A stretch of DNA of 64,000 nucleotides. Source: Chamaea fasciata. Taxonomy: Eukaryota; Chordata; Aves; Passeriformes; Sylviidae. Location: the NCBI GenBank assembly GCA_029207755.1, contig JARCOQ010000004.1:40542305-40606304 (forward strand). Direction: 5' to 3'. The position numbers were made by a program, and so were the translations under genes. The notes beneath the pieces are model-generated. The model ran no database searches, was not told the origin of the DNA, and worked only from the letters and a program-made list of their open reading frames with translations. Shown one piece after another: positions 1-12,190 of this stretch. Positions within the stretch are counted from its first letter, which is position 1. The number at the start of each line of letters is the position of its first letter.

Positions 1-1547
1 GAAAACACTTTACTTACAACAATTGCATGTATTTATACATTGCTACATACCGTACATTTAAGTGAATCTTTTACTATATATCTCATTTTACTCTCTAGTT
101 CGCTACAAGGAAAGCAACTGCACATCACACATTTAAAATGCATGTCTGTACTTCTGCTATATGGAACATTATGTTTAACATTGTCAGGGACACTGTTTCC
201 AGAGAACAATCAGAATAAGGCATGTTTTCTATCTATATTGCTTTATAAAGATGAAGTTAGCAGGTACAGGAGGTTCTATCCTAACCTATTCTATTTTAAC
301 CTCATTTTCTACTGAAAATGCTAAAAACACACTATTTTCTTGTTGCCCCAACTTTGCCTGCTTTTCAGAGTTTGCATTTTGTTCTCACGCAGCTTCAAGA
401 AAACAATGTATATTTTTAGAATTTATCTTTTTGTTTACATATTTCTCCTCTGGGAGGAGAAAGGTGACTGATGGTGGTCTTCACCAACGAGGTCAAAGAG
501 GTGGCAACCCATGTAGCCAATCCTGTGCCTTCTGAAAGAATTGTATATAAGATGGAGTCAGAAAATTAAACATAGAACTTTCCTGCTGACCTTCTTGCTG
601 CCTGCCTCATTCTTTCGTGTCCCAAAGTGTGACATTTACTTACTTAATGATCATTTAATTCTTGGAGTGATATTTCAAAGCCAGGCAAATTCTTTTCTCA
701 TTTAAACATTTTAGTACCCAATATGCCTTTCTCCCTCCTGCTGCTTCTCACTGCACTCCAGGGTCTTGCCTCATTTTACTTCTGCATTGTATTGCGCAGG
801 AACGCTCTGAGTAGTTACATGGTGAGTTTCAGGTTTCCTCAATCAGCCAAGATAATTCCATAAAGCGGAAGAGACTACAGAAGATGCTGTGACTCATTCC
901 AAGGCAGAAAAACCCCTCTGCAGCTCTATATGCTTCTAAAGGCACTTTTCTATGTGCTGAATAACTTGGAATCCATCTACAAGTTATTGTGAAAAGTAAC
1001 TATTTCCTTCAGACAGCCCAGAAACGTACATGCTGGGAATTCTTGAACATTTGTTTCTGAATCCTGGAATTCATTTGATATTAATTAATTAATTAATTAA
1101 TTAATTTGCTCATTTGCAATTTAACAAGAGAAATCAGGCCACGATCTGAGAGAGACCAAGGATGAAGATACTCCTAGAGGCTATTTTGTCATGCCTAAAA
1201 TCTTAATTTTAACATGCAAAGAGCTGTTGCATTTTCTTTTGTTTAACATTATTTATATTTCTTTTCCATCACATTACAGTACAATACGTCCTAAGGGCAA
1301 CTATTCTGTGATATCTGAGGACTCAGTCTGCCATGCCACTCCTTCACTATACCCTCCAGTCAATACACTGTGTCATGGGAGCTTGAATAATGAGTGAGGA
1401 CAGCAAATGTAGGCCAAAACACTGTTAAATCTCTTTTAATTGGTGGCTCAGAAACTAACCAGACTTTAATCTATTTGACATTGTAATAGAGTCCTGCATC
1501 AAGTATATACACTTTCAGGCATGGAATAGAATAATTCTGAAGTAAAA
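1..1547. other. AT-rich non-coding stretch, nothing recognised
   Basis: No long open frame, splice-flanked exon, RNA gene or recognisable repeat was found, apart from a short TTAA tandem listed separately. The open frames present are short and low-complexity, as expected by chance in AT-rich DNA. Confidence 0.6.
1081..1106. repeat. (TTAA)n microsatellite
   Basis: Six and a half perfect copies of the tetranucleotide TTAA, which is its own reverse complement, so the tract can fold on itself. No other role is visible. Confidence 0.9.
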
Positions 1548-1552
1548 ATCAC

Positions 1553-2080
1553 TGTACTAGTTTGAAATCAAACCAGTGGGAGATCCTAAGTCAGAATTAT
1601 AATTTTATAGGGAAAAAATTAAAAGAAATAAATAAATGCAGTAGTACAAGAACACTGACAAAGACAGAATACAACCTGACACCCTATAGTCGTAGCAGTC
1701 TAAGCAGAGTGGTTCTGTTGAAGCGGTGATCCTGTAGAAATAATGGGTCTGAAGATCCAACAGTAGCTCTTGTCTTCTGGGGGTCCAGTAGGTAAGCGCT
1801 GCTCTGGAGTTCAGAGTCTCAGCTTATATCCAGGCTGGAATGTTTGGTTTTTCCCTGTGGGCAGAGCATCTCACAATGGGATGGTGAGTCATGTGATAAG
1901 GCCTGATGGGCCCATTAACAGGAGATAGTCCAGGAGGGGGTTATCTGTGAGTCATGTGGCAAAGGTGCTGATGGGCTTATAAACAGAAAATAATCCAGAG
2001 TGGGGGAAGCAGGGAGCACTGCCTCACCTGGTTTCAACAGTTCATGAAGATGGTGATAGAATATACTTCAACCCAGGACA
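1553..2080 (-). mobile_element. Solo LTR of an endogenous retrovirus
   Basis: The block begins on the plus strand with tgtactag and ends with cccaggaca, giving TG...CA ends on either strand. It is flanked by the perfect 5-bp duplication atcac (1548-1552 and 2081-2085), so both boundaries are well defined. Read on the minus strand it matches the LTR at 58820-59361 along its length, including the TGTCCTGGGTTG start, the internal CATCCCATTGTGAGATGCTC segment and the pyrimidine-flanked 3' part. No internal retroviral sequence adjoins it, so it is a solo LTR left by recombination between the two LTRs of a provirus. The 5-bp duplication suggests a class III-like integrase; that is inference. Confidence 0.85.
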
Positions 2081-2149
2081 ATCACACAGTTTGTTGAGGG
2101 AGCCAAAGAAGGATGTGCAGTAACGTGAAAATAATAGATACACATAAAC

Positions 2150-2161
2150 ATGCACACGTAC

Positions 2162-2192
<31 letters not shown>

Positions 2193-2300
2193 TACACACA
2201 CTTTTATATACCTGTATGTACACAAAAATACCTACATATACACATATATACACACACATCTGTACACACCTATACATACACATATATACGTATTTATGTA
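2150..2300. repeat. TA/CA-rich compound microsatellite
   Basis: Alternating TA dinucleotides (from about 2162) pass into CA, CATA and TACA runs to about 2300. The tyrosine/isoleucine/histidine-rich open frames seen here on both strands are products of the repeat and not genes. Confidence 0.9.
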
Positions 2301-5030
2301 TGAATGTAGGACAGGAGCAGTTGCACTGTAAAGTAAGAAATAAAATCTTCATATTTAGAGGAAGACAGTTTTAAGGAGGCTGGTTTTAGGCGCCATAAGT
2401 ACATATTCAGCCTGCCATTTCATTTTGTAATCTACAGAATCTGTATGTCCATCTTAAAAGAGCAGGGAAAAATGGGTCATAGAACAAGCTTTCCTGAGAG
2501 ATGCAGTGATATTTTGGGACACGGGTATGCTGATACCTCGTCTGGAAAGCAGTCTGAGGAAAAAGCTGGAAGATACTCATGGGAAGCAAAGCTATGTGAC
2601 AAGCAATAGCCTGTAGGAGAATATTACTTTCCTGTTGTCTTTTTGAAACTTCAAAGGAGGAAATAATTGGTCAAATGTCCTCACAAATTTCATGAAAGAC
2701 AGAATGCCTCATTTATCACAGAATTTTGTACAAGACAAAATGACCATGCAGTTCATGCAGCAAGGTCTAAGATAATAGTAAATTTGCCTCTGTCTGCTGA
2801 TGTCTTCTAGAGCCCACAAGCAGAAGTTAAGAGAGAGGTGAGTATAAAACTAAGCAGGTAATTAAGCAAAAGAGAAAGACATGGGTGAAGGTTGTTCTTC
2901 TCCACATGATGTTGTTGGCATACCATGTGCCACACTTTAAACAAATTGTTGCTGATGCCAAATGTTTTCCTTCTTACAAAATAAAAATTAATCCTAGCAG
3001 ACTGTTTTCTTCACAGTTTTTTTTTCTAAAATCTGTAATGTATACAAACAAGTCAACACAATGATCACTTCCCATAAAAATGGGGGATTTGTGTGTTCCT
3101 CTTGATTACTTCAATTACCTAGTTGGGATTTTTATATATTTTGTGGGTGCTTCTTTCTTATGCTTTAATCATCTCATTTTGGAGCATATGCTGAAAGACA
3201 TAGCTTATTTGATCACAGCCCATAATGACAATTGAAATACATTTTTAACTATATTATTTCAAGCATCAAGTTAGGAAGATCTTTCTATATAAACACTGAC
3301 AATATATTTGATTTGGGGGATTTTTTTTAATTGTGTTTTCCAGTGGGATATCTGAGAATTAATCTATTAAAGTCCGTTTTATGTAGATTTTCCTAGGATG
3401 TCATTTTCACAAATATTTTTCCAGCAATCTCATATGGAAAATATTGCAATAATCAGGCTAAAGGTATTAAAACAACCAAGTTTTTTAAATACGTGATGAA
3501 GATTTATGTTGTTTCTTTTTGCATTTTCCCAGACTGTATAACATAAACATGGTTTTGTGCTTACAAAGCTCTCCATAGGATCTGGAGTCTAGCTTGGCTT
3601 CAGGAATGGAAAATGTTCTGTACTTACAAACCATCTCAAGGCAGTCTTTTTCACCAGAAATCAAAAGGGAAAATGATAATGTTATAATTTAAGCTTTGTA
3701 AGTGATATCACCTCATCTCTTTAGAAATATTTGAACAAAACTTGTGGCTAAAGACACTTAATAAGAGTTAAACAGCCAATTAGAAAGTTTTTAACACATT
3801 TTAAACTGTAAAATAAATCATACATTAGGTAAAATATGTTCATTAAAGGACAGTAAGACTACACAATAGCAATATTTGTTTCTATGGAAAGGAAATGGCT
3901 GAACAAGTATTTCAAAAGCATGTGAAAAAATGGGTTTCATCTTATTATTAGACAGAAGTACTTACACCTTTAAAATAAATTTTTTATTTATAAATAGTCA
4001 CTGCTTGTAGTACAGATGTTACCTTTGAAGCCATAAACACAGATTGCAAACACTGCTGAACTTGAAAAGTGTCAAGGGACTTTTCTGATGGTGATGATTT
4101 CAGCAGACAGACCTCAGCATCTTCTTGGACTTCACAGAAAACCCAATGAAATATCAAGACCACTTCATTATCTAGTTCTTAAGCAAGGCATTCTCCTGTG
4201 AAATATGCTTATGACTTTGTACAAGCATTTGGTAAATTGAACTTCTTTCGTTCTCTTTCTATTACTTAAAGGAAAAAGCTGTTAGCTCTATTTCTGTCTG
4301 CTTCCCCATTCAATATCCACATTCTGGTTATTGAAGAGAAGTACAATGTCCCTTATGGTTACTTTGGTTACTTTTCTTGCTCTGCCCACTAGGTCACTTA
4401 GTCTAGTCCAAAACAAACAGGGAGCTGGCACACCAGGAGACTGCAGCTGTGTATTCTCACCTTAGGCATGACTGTCAACCTAACCCAACTATTAAAAAAC
4501 ACTGTTCTTGTTAAGGTTATTAGCAAGAAATGTAAAGGAGCTTCAGCTAATATAAAAAGGCTTTGCAGCCTGCAAATCAGCTAGAACTTTTAAATTCCTC
4601 CCCCTTGGGAGCACTTCAGAGCAGTGACAATTCAAAAATATTTATGAAGACAAATTATTCCCTGGTAAACCTTTGTTTAAAATTCAAGCATGACCTACTC
4701 TGAATTGTTTTCAGCTCATTCAATCTTTTTTTAATTGCATAAGTGTTGGGGAAGATTAATCAGGGAAACCTTATAAATAGGATTGCTTAGCAAAAGGTTC
4801 TGAAAATATGAAACCTATAATCGAAATAGAAATGGAAGCTTACTTTGAGTTGCAGGATACCGAGTCTTAGTTACCATATAACCTGAAAACAATAGCCTAA
4901 CCAGCTGAAGGAGAATCCTTTTGATTGAACAATACCTTTCTGCTGGCTAAGGCATCCAAAGGTCAATGTAGCAAAACAGAAGAGTCTTAAGAGTCGTTTT
5001 AAGAGTTTAAAATATAACACAGTATGGTAA
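2301..5030. other. AT-rich non-coding stretch, nothing recognised
   Basis: About 2.7 kb of AT-rich DNA with stop codons in every frame and no repeat family, splice-flanked exon or RNA gene that I can name. Confidence 0.6.
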
Positions 5031-5425
5031 TGTAGTAGTTTTTATAGGCTGTATGTAGATTCTGTAGGATTTTGTGTCTTGTATTGGTTGGTCACTGTAA
5101 ATTAGAATATTCATCACAAAAGGAGATATGTATTGTAACAAGGACCTCGCTCTCCTCTTCCCCCTACTCTCGCTCTCTCTCTTAGCACTCTCATCCCTTC
5201 TCTCTTGCCTCTGCTCTCTTCCCCCTACTCTCTGTCCCCTGCCACCTTCCTCCCTTGCTCCCTTCTCTCTTAACTTTTACCCTCTTGTTCTTTCTCCCTC
5301 TCTCTTTGGGGCTTCCCTTCAGTCGAGGCTAGTGGCTGAAGGCAAGGTCGTTTTCACCCACAACCCTTGCAATAAAACCACGTATTCTAGAATATCTCAG
5401 CTCAGCAGAATTCCTTCTCCCTGCC
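5031..5425 (+). mobile_element. Probable ERV LTR remnant with a CT-rich tract
   Basis: The stretch opens with tgtagtagtttttatagg. A strongly pyrimidine-rich tract follows (about 5145-5310). A polyadenylation-type AATAAA at about 5373 sits in caataaaaccacg and is followed by a moderately GC-rich tail. This order (U3-like, pyrimidine tract, poly(A) signal, short U5-like tail) is that of an LTR on the plus strand. I could not find a matching target-site duplication, so the ends are approximate and the element may be truncated. The Leu/Ser/Pro-rich frame crossing it is a by-product of the CT tract. Confidence 0.4.
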
Positions 5426-8400
5426 ATCCATGGATGCTCCTACACATGAGAAATATCTATTTATTATTATTAACGCCACCCAGCAATGGAAAACTCTCTA
5501 AATTATTGATAGCTCTTGAACACTAGCATGGATGAGGAGGTGTAAGAAAAAGGATAAGTTTTTTCATAGATTATTCAAAGTATTAATACTGTAAATCAGG
5601 GAAGACAATTAGAGTTCTCTTCCTAGTAAATGCTCATTTAAAAAAAAGAAAGTAAAGCACTTAATAATTGCCCAATCCAAACGAGGAATAGGACTTTCAA
5701 ATATGAAAAGGATACTGTAAAGGTAAGTTAAAAATAAATCAAAGGAAAGATCATAAGACATCAAATTTGTAGTCTGCTTACAAAAAAATCCTCCCATTCT
5801 CAGTTACATTGTACACATCACAGAAAAAGTCCCTCTCTTGGCCTAGAATTCAGAACAGTTTGGAAGAAAGGATGTACAGCTGCTAAGAACAAGGAATGCA
5901 AAAAAAAGCTTGAACGGGTCAGGAATAACAGAATACCCACTGAAGGCAGGCAGCCAGGCTGCTCAGCCCTGCAGGTCTTTCTCTGACGGTCTCAGCTGAG
6001 TGCTCAGCGCAGACACAGCTACTGTGAGCAGCAGGACCTTCCCAACAGGGTGGGTCTTTTCAAAGCAAAATCCAGATCTTTACAGGGGCTGTACAGTGAG
6101 GGTCAAGTCAGAAAACGGTGCACATGCTGGGGGTGGTATTTCACTGCACATTCAGACAGCAGCATACTTGTTTGCTCTCACAGGTTAGGGGCAAATTTCT
6201 GAAACTTGAAGTTTGCTGTATGGGAGAATGCAATACACTTAAATCCTCACACCACAATGAATGGCCATATTTTTCACTTGAGCACACTCATTTTCTTTTG
6301 AGGTACCAATAAAGGGTTGTTTCTTTAATGTCTGCCAGTCCTACATTTTTTGTACAATAAATTTGTTGCCAGTACAGTTGTGTGAATGTGGGGAAAAAAA
6401 TTGCAAGTGTATAAATGACATTGCAAATTAATTACTGCAAAGAAACAAATTAACTGTTTCTGTCAGAAGTGGAAAAAGTTCTGTGTTTTCCCTGTATATT
6501 CATATTATTTGGATCATATTTACACAAGTTTATTTTTCGTAAGAATAAGGATATGGAAAACTTTTTAAAAAGTGTGACTGTAAATTTGAAATATTATACC
6601 TTGAAATATTTTAATGTGTAATCACAGATTGAATGGAAAGATTTTTCCATTGAATTAAAAAATTTTGACTGCAATTTAGATAATTGCTATGATTTGGTTT
6701 GATTACCGCTGACACATAGTGTATCAATCATCACCCAAGAATTTGTCTGGCAGTAGCATCTGAGATTTTGGTGGGTGACTCGGGAGGTTTACATAACAAT
6801 AACCTATGGTCTGGCATGAATTATTGTTTTGTGATATAGCAGTTCTAAACCTGAGCCCTTCAGAATGCAATTTTTTGTATGCCTATCCTATGTGTAAAAT
6901 TTTTTTCCTTTAAATTATTTTATGTTTTTATGGAAGCCATGACTTCTTCCTTCATCTATAAAATCCCCACTGTCTACATGTTGTTTACTGCACAATTGTA
7001 TTTGTGTGTAATGTCTCCCTCTGCTCCCCTATAAAACAGCATGTGTTTGAGTGAACTGCTGGCAGAAAGTAACCCTCTTTGCAAACCAGACTGTAACTCA
7101 AATGAACATTTATCCCAGAACAACTACATGAAAGAACTAATTCTGTAATAAAGAGTAAGAGTTATTTATTATAGCTTCATGATGGTTGAGTTAATGAAAG
7201 TGGAAAAGGTCTTTAAATCTAAAGAAGTGCACTATTAGAAAGTAAATTAGAAAAAAAATAATTTATCAATGCTCTTCTCTTATATTCATCCTTCGGAGTG
7301 CATTTGGCATATAGTGCTACTAAAAGGTAAGTTATAAAACATAGTAAAATTAAATTAAATTAATAAAAACAAAATAAACTCTCTCTTTCCTTAAAGAAGC
7401 TGTGCTTTTAATTACTAGTATCAGGTAAAGATACTAGAAAATGCTTAGGAAAACAAATGATTTTAAATACAAATAAAACCGCTTGCTATTTCCTGGTTGA
7501 TCAAGTTAGAAAGCAATTTGAAGTAGAAAATGTATTTTTGAGATTTGATATCTTATATAAAATTTAATAAAGATTTATTATTTTTCTGAGTTGTAGTATT
7601 TTAATGATTAGAGGTAATTAGCAGTATTTTAAGCTGCAAGATGTCACAAAAACAGTAAAAACATTGGAAGAAAAAAATCCTTTTCAAGTTACTATTTTTT
7701 CCCCAAGTCAATAATAAAGAAAATTTTCTTCAAAAGAAAAAACACCTTTGGAAAAAAAAAATAGTGTGTAATTGGGACATTGCATAAGATGTCATATAAC
7801 ACCTTAAGGCCAGTTTGTCTGCATGTTCTTTCATGTATTTTCAGGGGAGTAAAACAGAAGTATTTTCTCATTAAGAAAAATTGAAGATACCAGATTTTCT
7901 TTTTTATACTCAATAATCTTTATATTTTGTCAGACATAAAAGCTGCAAAAAAAAAAAAAAGAAATTAGTAGTAGTAGTAATCACATGTGGGTCAAATAAA
8001 GTAATTTAAACAATGTTTATTTATAATTGAATAACATATTTATATAGACACTATTATTTCTGGAGTAAAGTGTCTGGGATATATAAAGACAAAGACATAC
8101 AATCAGAATTCTGATTTGGAGTCCTTTGCTAAGTCCTTTGCTAAGGACTAATTTTCATCTGTATTATACAGCTTTTTTCTTTCTGTAATTTGTTGTTTAA
8201 ATAAAAATATGTTTGGAAATTTTCATTCTTCTTGTTGCAGGAAAGTGCTTTTCTTAATTAGTGGAAAAAAACCCAAATTATTTCAGGAGAGTAGCACCTC
8301 TACCTTCATTCTCTTTCCCCTTGTCCTTACTTGCCCAGTGAAATCCACCTTTATTAACTTCTGCCAGCCACACGTGGTCTCTGTAGCCAGAAGGCAGAAG

Positions 8401-8826
8401 AAAATAGTGCAGGTACCATGCTTCCAGCTAGGGGCTGGGATGTCCTCTCCATTTTCTCCTTTTAAACCTAAATCAGAGCGTATAGGAGACAATCGCTTTG
8501 ATGACAGCAATTTCACTTCTCAAGACTAGAAAAGAGTTCAAATATATTTCACTAACCATTTTATGAAGTGTTTCTTAAGGTGGTCTATGTTCGAGACTTC
8601 TAGGTAACTTAAGGGTAAACAAAATCAATTAAAAGTATAAAAAGGAAATTAGATGTCGACTTTCTTTTTTAAACTCACTTTGAAGTTCATTCTTACTCTT
8701 GCAAAAATACATTTTCATCATACTTTTTCTACTTTAGAAGTTGCTTTTAAAGTACTTTGTATGAGTAGGCATTTAAGATATTAAGCCATGCAATATAGAA
8801 ACTATTTATGTAGCTGAAGATTTCTT
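5426..8826. other. AT-rich non-coding stretch, nothing recognised
   Basis: Mostly AT-rich DNA. A locally GC-richer patch at about 5930-6200 has no frame or motif I recognise. A 12-bp unit (gtcctttgctaa) is tandemly duplicated at 8121-8144. No gene is supported. Confidence 0.6.
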
Positions 8827-8856
8827 GGGGGGGGGGGGGGGGGGGCGGAGGGGGGA
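8827..8856 (+). repeat. Poly(G) run of 19 followed by a second G block
   Basis: Nineteen consecutive G are followed by CGGAGGGGGG. Several G blocks in succession make this a good G-quadruplex candidate on the plus strand. It is isolated in AT-rich DNA and not attached to any recognised element. Confidence 0.85.
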
Positions 8857-11800
8857 ATGCGTGCTAGGAGGCACGGCTGCAAAGAAACTTCAAAATATTT
8901 CCATAAAGCTATGATCAGTATTTAAAGTTACCAAAAAAAGACTCTTTTCTTTACCTTGGTAGAGGATAGTAGTACATTTTTTCTGTCAACTAAAGTGGAT
9001 ACTCAGCAGGAAAAGCACAAGCAGCAATTTACTCCTAGGTAAATTTCCTAGTAACAGAAACACTGTTTAAAATACATTTTCTTAATAAATTTCTGCATGT
9101 ACAGTCATAGGAAATTCTGTCTATGGTAGAGAAAATTATGCTATTTTTCTCAGAGGTAGCTACAAGAGGTATAGGAAGCTGTTTGGCTTTTTTTCCTCAG
9201 GTTTTATAATACCTGCAGCTTGAGTAATTTTTTCCCACTTAATAGGCTGAGGTTCTTTAATATTGTAAAATACCTCTGATAGTCCAGAGATTTGTGGCAT
9301 AATAATGCATCACAAAGCTGGGTTGTAGAGGGGATCATCCTGTGGTCAGAGGGGAGAAGAGTGAATGAAACCCCATTAAATACACTAGAACTTCGTGGAT
9401 AAGTTCAAGTAAAGTAGAATTGCTTTAGTCAACACATCCTAGATGAGGAGGGACTTGCTATGGATAACAAACTCTTCAGAACATTGTTATCTGCTCCCAG
9501 CTCTCGCCATGACCTAAGATCGCCGTAAGTATGTAGCAATGCTTCTAGAGATGTCTCAATGAAATTTATTTCCTCATCAACCTGCTCTGAAAATTTCCAG
9601 TGTTCTCCCAGTTTCCTAGATAGGCTTTCATGGACATTAACTTCCAATTAAAAGAACTAAGCAAAGTTTTGTGGAAAAAAAGGAAATCTAAGTGGAAAAA
9701 AACTTTAATTCTCTGAGCATGTATATTTCATATTATAACATACTAAAATTCTTGCTGAGTTATTGAACTGTTTTATATGAGGAGAGCTAATAATACATTT
9801 CTGATAATTTTAAAGCAAGATTTTCTTTCAAGAATGTTTTGCTTCACCACAAAGGTAGATGAGTTATAGCAGCATTTTACATTTTTTTACTATGGAATTC
9901 TGTATCAGACCAAGCACAAGAGACAAAAATTATGTATCAAAGCCCAGTCCAAGGGAAGATGCTTTAGGCTGGGTTTTCTTTGAGGGAGGAAAGGGAATTT
10001 TGTTGGTTGGTTTTATTTCTTTTTAGAAGATGCCTGGGACCTAATAATTTTTTATGTACTCAGAACCAATACTGTCGTATTACCATGAAAACTACATTCA
10101 ACCTAATCCAGTCTCTGTTTCTTCACTACTTGCATCAATGAAAAAACATCCCTTGCTTTAAGAAATCAATTTCAATTGTGCCTTCACCAAAAGAGTTATT
10201 TTCTCATCAATACATTTCCCCAATGGACATGTGGAAAAAAGCCATTGCAATGTATAAGAGTATTACAGAAAATTTTCCTTTGTTTTTTATTCAATTAAAA
10301 ACTTCTTCAGTCCTAAACAAGAGAGTTTTAATTTATTTTATTAACAAACAATCCTACATCACTATTGACACACCTGGATATACACTGCATTAAAATAAAG
10401 GAAAAAAAATTCCTCTGCACTAATGAAATTCCTGAATAGTTTGTGATGGGTAATTTGGGATTGAAAAATACATTACCTGTAATTAAGGTACAGTATTATC
10501 TCTCCTTGTTAGAGAGAGACCACAATTATGAACTGACATATTTTTACAGAAAAATACTATAAAATCTACTTTTATAGATACAACTGTATGTTTTGGCAGT
10601 CTGTAACAGATGGATGTGGCCCTAGAAATGAAGCATTTGGAAAGGCCGAGAGAAGTCTCTTGGTAATACCATCAAAAAATTGTCAGCTAACACTATTTCT
10701 TGGCATCAAGGAAATTTCCTGGCAATATTAAGACTGTAAGAAAGATAAATCTCATATCCCCTCTGTACACAGAAACTGGGAAGGAAAACACGCAACACTT
10801 TTTCTGTATGCTTCTCTTTGGACATTACAAATCCAGTTTGGAGCACTACAGCAAATCTGTGAAGGCCTCCAAGTGCTACGAAAAGTGGTGCAAAGGCTCT
10901 ACATGTCCCCAGTCTGGTATAAGAGTGGTGATAGCTGCTGCTCCTCTTCTCCAGGCTCCACAGCAATATTCCCTGCATGCTGCAGATGATAACTGCTGCT
11001 GGTGAGGAGAGCAAGATGTTAGGACAATCCTCAGCAATCTGAGGGAAATCCTGAAACAAGGCGGATGAACAGGTAGATGAAATGTGATGGTGATGGATTT
11101 TTTGGATGAGATGGGTTAGGAAAAAGGAAGGTCTTACTGATTTCTAAAGTAAGGAAAAAAGTAAAGAACTTACAGTTTCGATAACAGAATTTCTTTTCTT
11201 CTACATGCAGAAAAGCAAAGAACATTTTCTCCTTTTTTTATTGCAGTTATTAATTGTAACTTGCCATTGATTTTAAAGAAGGAAAGCCTATTTTTACTGT
11301 ATGTCCAAATGTGCTTCAATTCTCCAGGGATGTTTTCTGAGAGACTCCAACAACCATAAATATCTTTGACTTTTTAATGCATCAGAATATCAATATTTTA
11401 AAAGGTTATTCTAGAAGAACTTTAAAAATGCCCTACTGATTTTAATGTTACAACACAATACCCCTTTCTGTAATAAAATATTTGTGCATATGTTACACCA
11501 GATATCTTTATTGAGCTATTTACTGAATGTTGGGACTTTTTTATTTTTAAACCTTTTTCTGTTCATCTTTCACTAGTCCAAATTGCTTTCATCAACTGGG
11601 AAATACATTTGCCTTCTGAGAAATTCCCTATAGTGTTTCTGAGTTCTGCACACAATTCTAGAGTTTTATATGGAAGGCTTTAATTTCCTCTTCATTTACT
11701 TCATGGTTTAGTTTGGTTGGCAATGGTGCTGCCCAAGGGATACTTCCAAAGCTGCAATTAAATAATGAGCAGATACAGGGTTGAAGTATGTTGCAGAACC

Positions 11801-12049
11801 CTGCTAAGATTTTTGACAAGGCCTGGAAATCTACAGCTACAGAAAAACTTCATGGATCTGAGTTTTTATCTATCCCTAGATGTTCAAAAAGGACAACCTC
11901 AAAGTTAAATCTGATAGTTATGAACCTTTGAAGCTTGGTATAGGTATCTAAAATTGTAATTTTTTGCCTGCCATACAGGTAACTATGTTTTGCTCTTTTA
12001 ATTTCTACAAAGTTTAATAACAGAAAAATCATATAGCTACATCCAAAAT
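8857..12049. other. AT-rich non-coding stretch with one peptide-like minus-strand frame
   Basis: No gene is supported. The open frame at 9429-9647 on the minus strand reads like an amphipathic helix but begins at a non-ATG codon and lacks convincing splice sites; it is discussed as a finding. The overlapping frames at about 10700-11060 on both strands are unrecognised. Confidence 0.55.
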
Positions 12050-12190
12050 TTTTTACATATATATATATTTAGAATATATATATAAAAAAGAATTTTTATA
12101 TATGTGTATATATATAAAAAATGAATAATATACATATAATATTCATTTCATTCATATATCAAATATTACATATATATAATATATAATATA
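12050..12190. repeat. TA-rich low-complexity DNA
   Basis: Runs of (TA)n and TATATAAAAA-type blocks, imperfect and interrupted. This is simple AT-rich low-complexity sequence with no transposon ends. Confidence 0.85.

Noticed and set aside
1081..2300. Short periodic repeats considered as a CRISPR array
   Set aside because: They are microsatellites without unique spacers, in a vertebrate genome.
2068..2374. Overlapping Tyr/Ile/His-rich frames on both strands
   Set aside because: They are translations of the TA/CA microsatellite and have no independent support.
5128..5526. 132-codon Leu/Ser/Pro-rich frame
   Set aside because: Created by the CT-rich tract; no motif or splice context.
8209..8529. 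Overlapping frames on both strands around 8.2-8.5 kb
   Set aside because: No recognisable domain, and both strands are open over the same bases, which suggests chance.
10700..11059. Long frames on both strands (101 and 117 codons)
   Set aside because: Cysteine-rich but with no family resemblance; opposite-strand overlap and lack of flanking splice sites argue against a gene.
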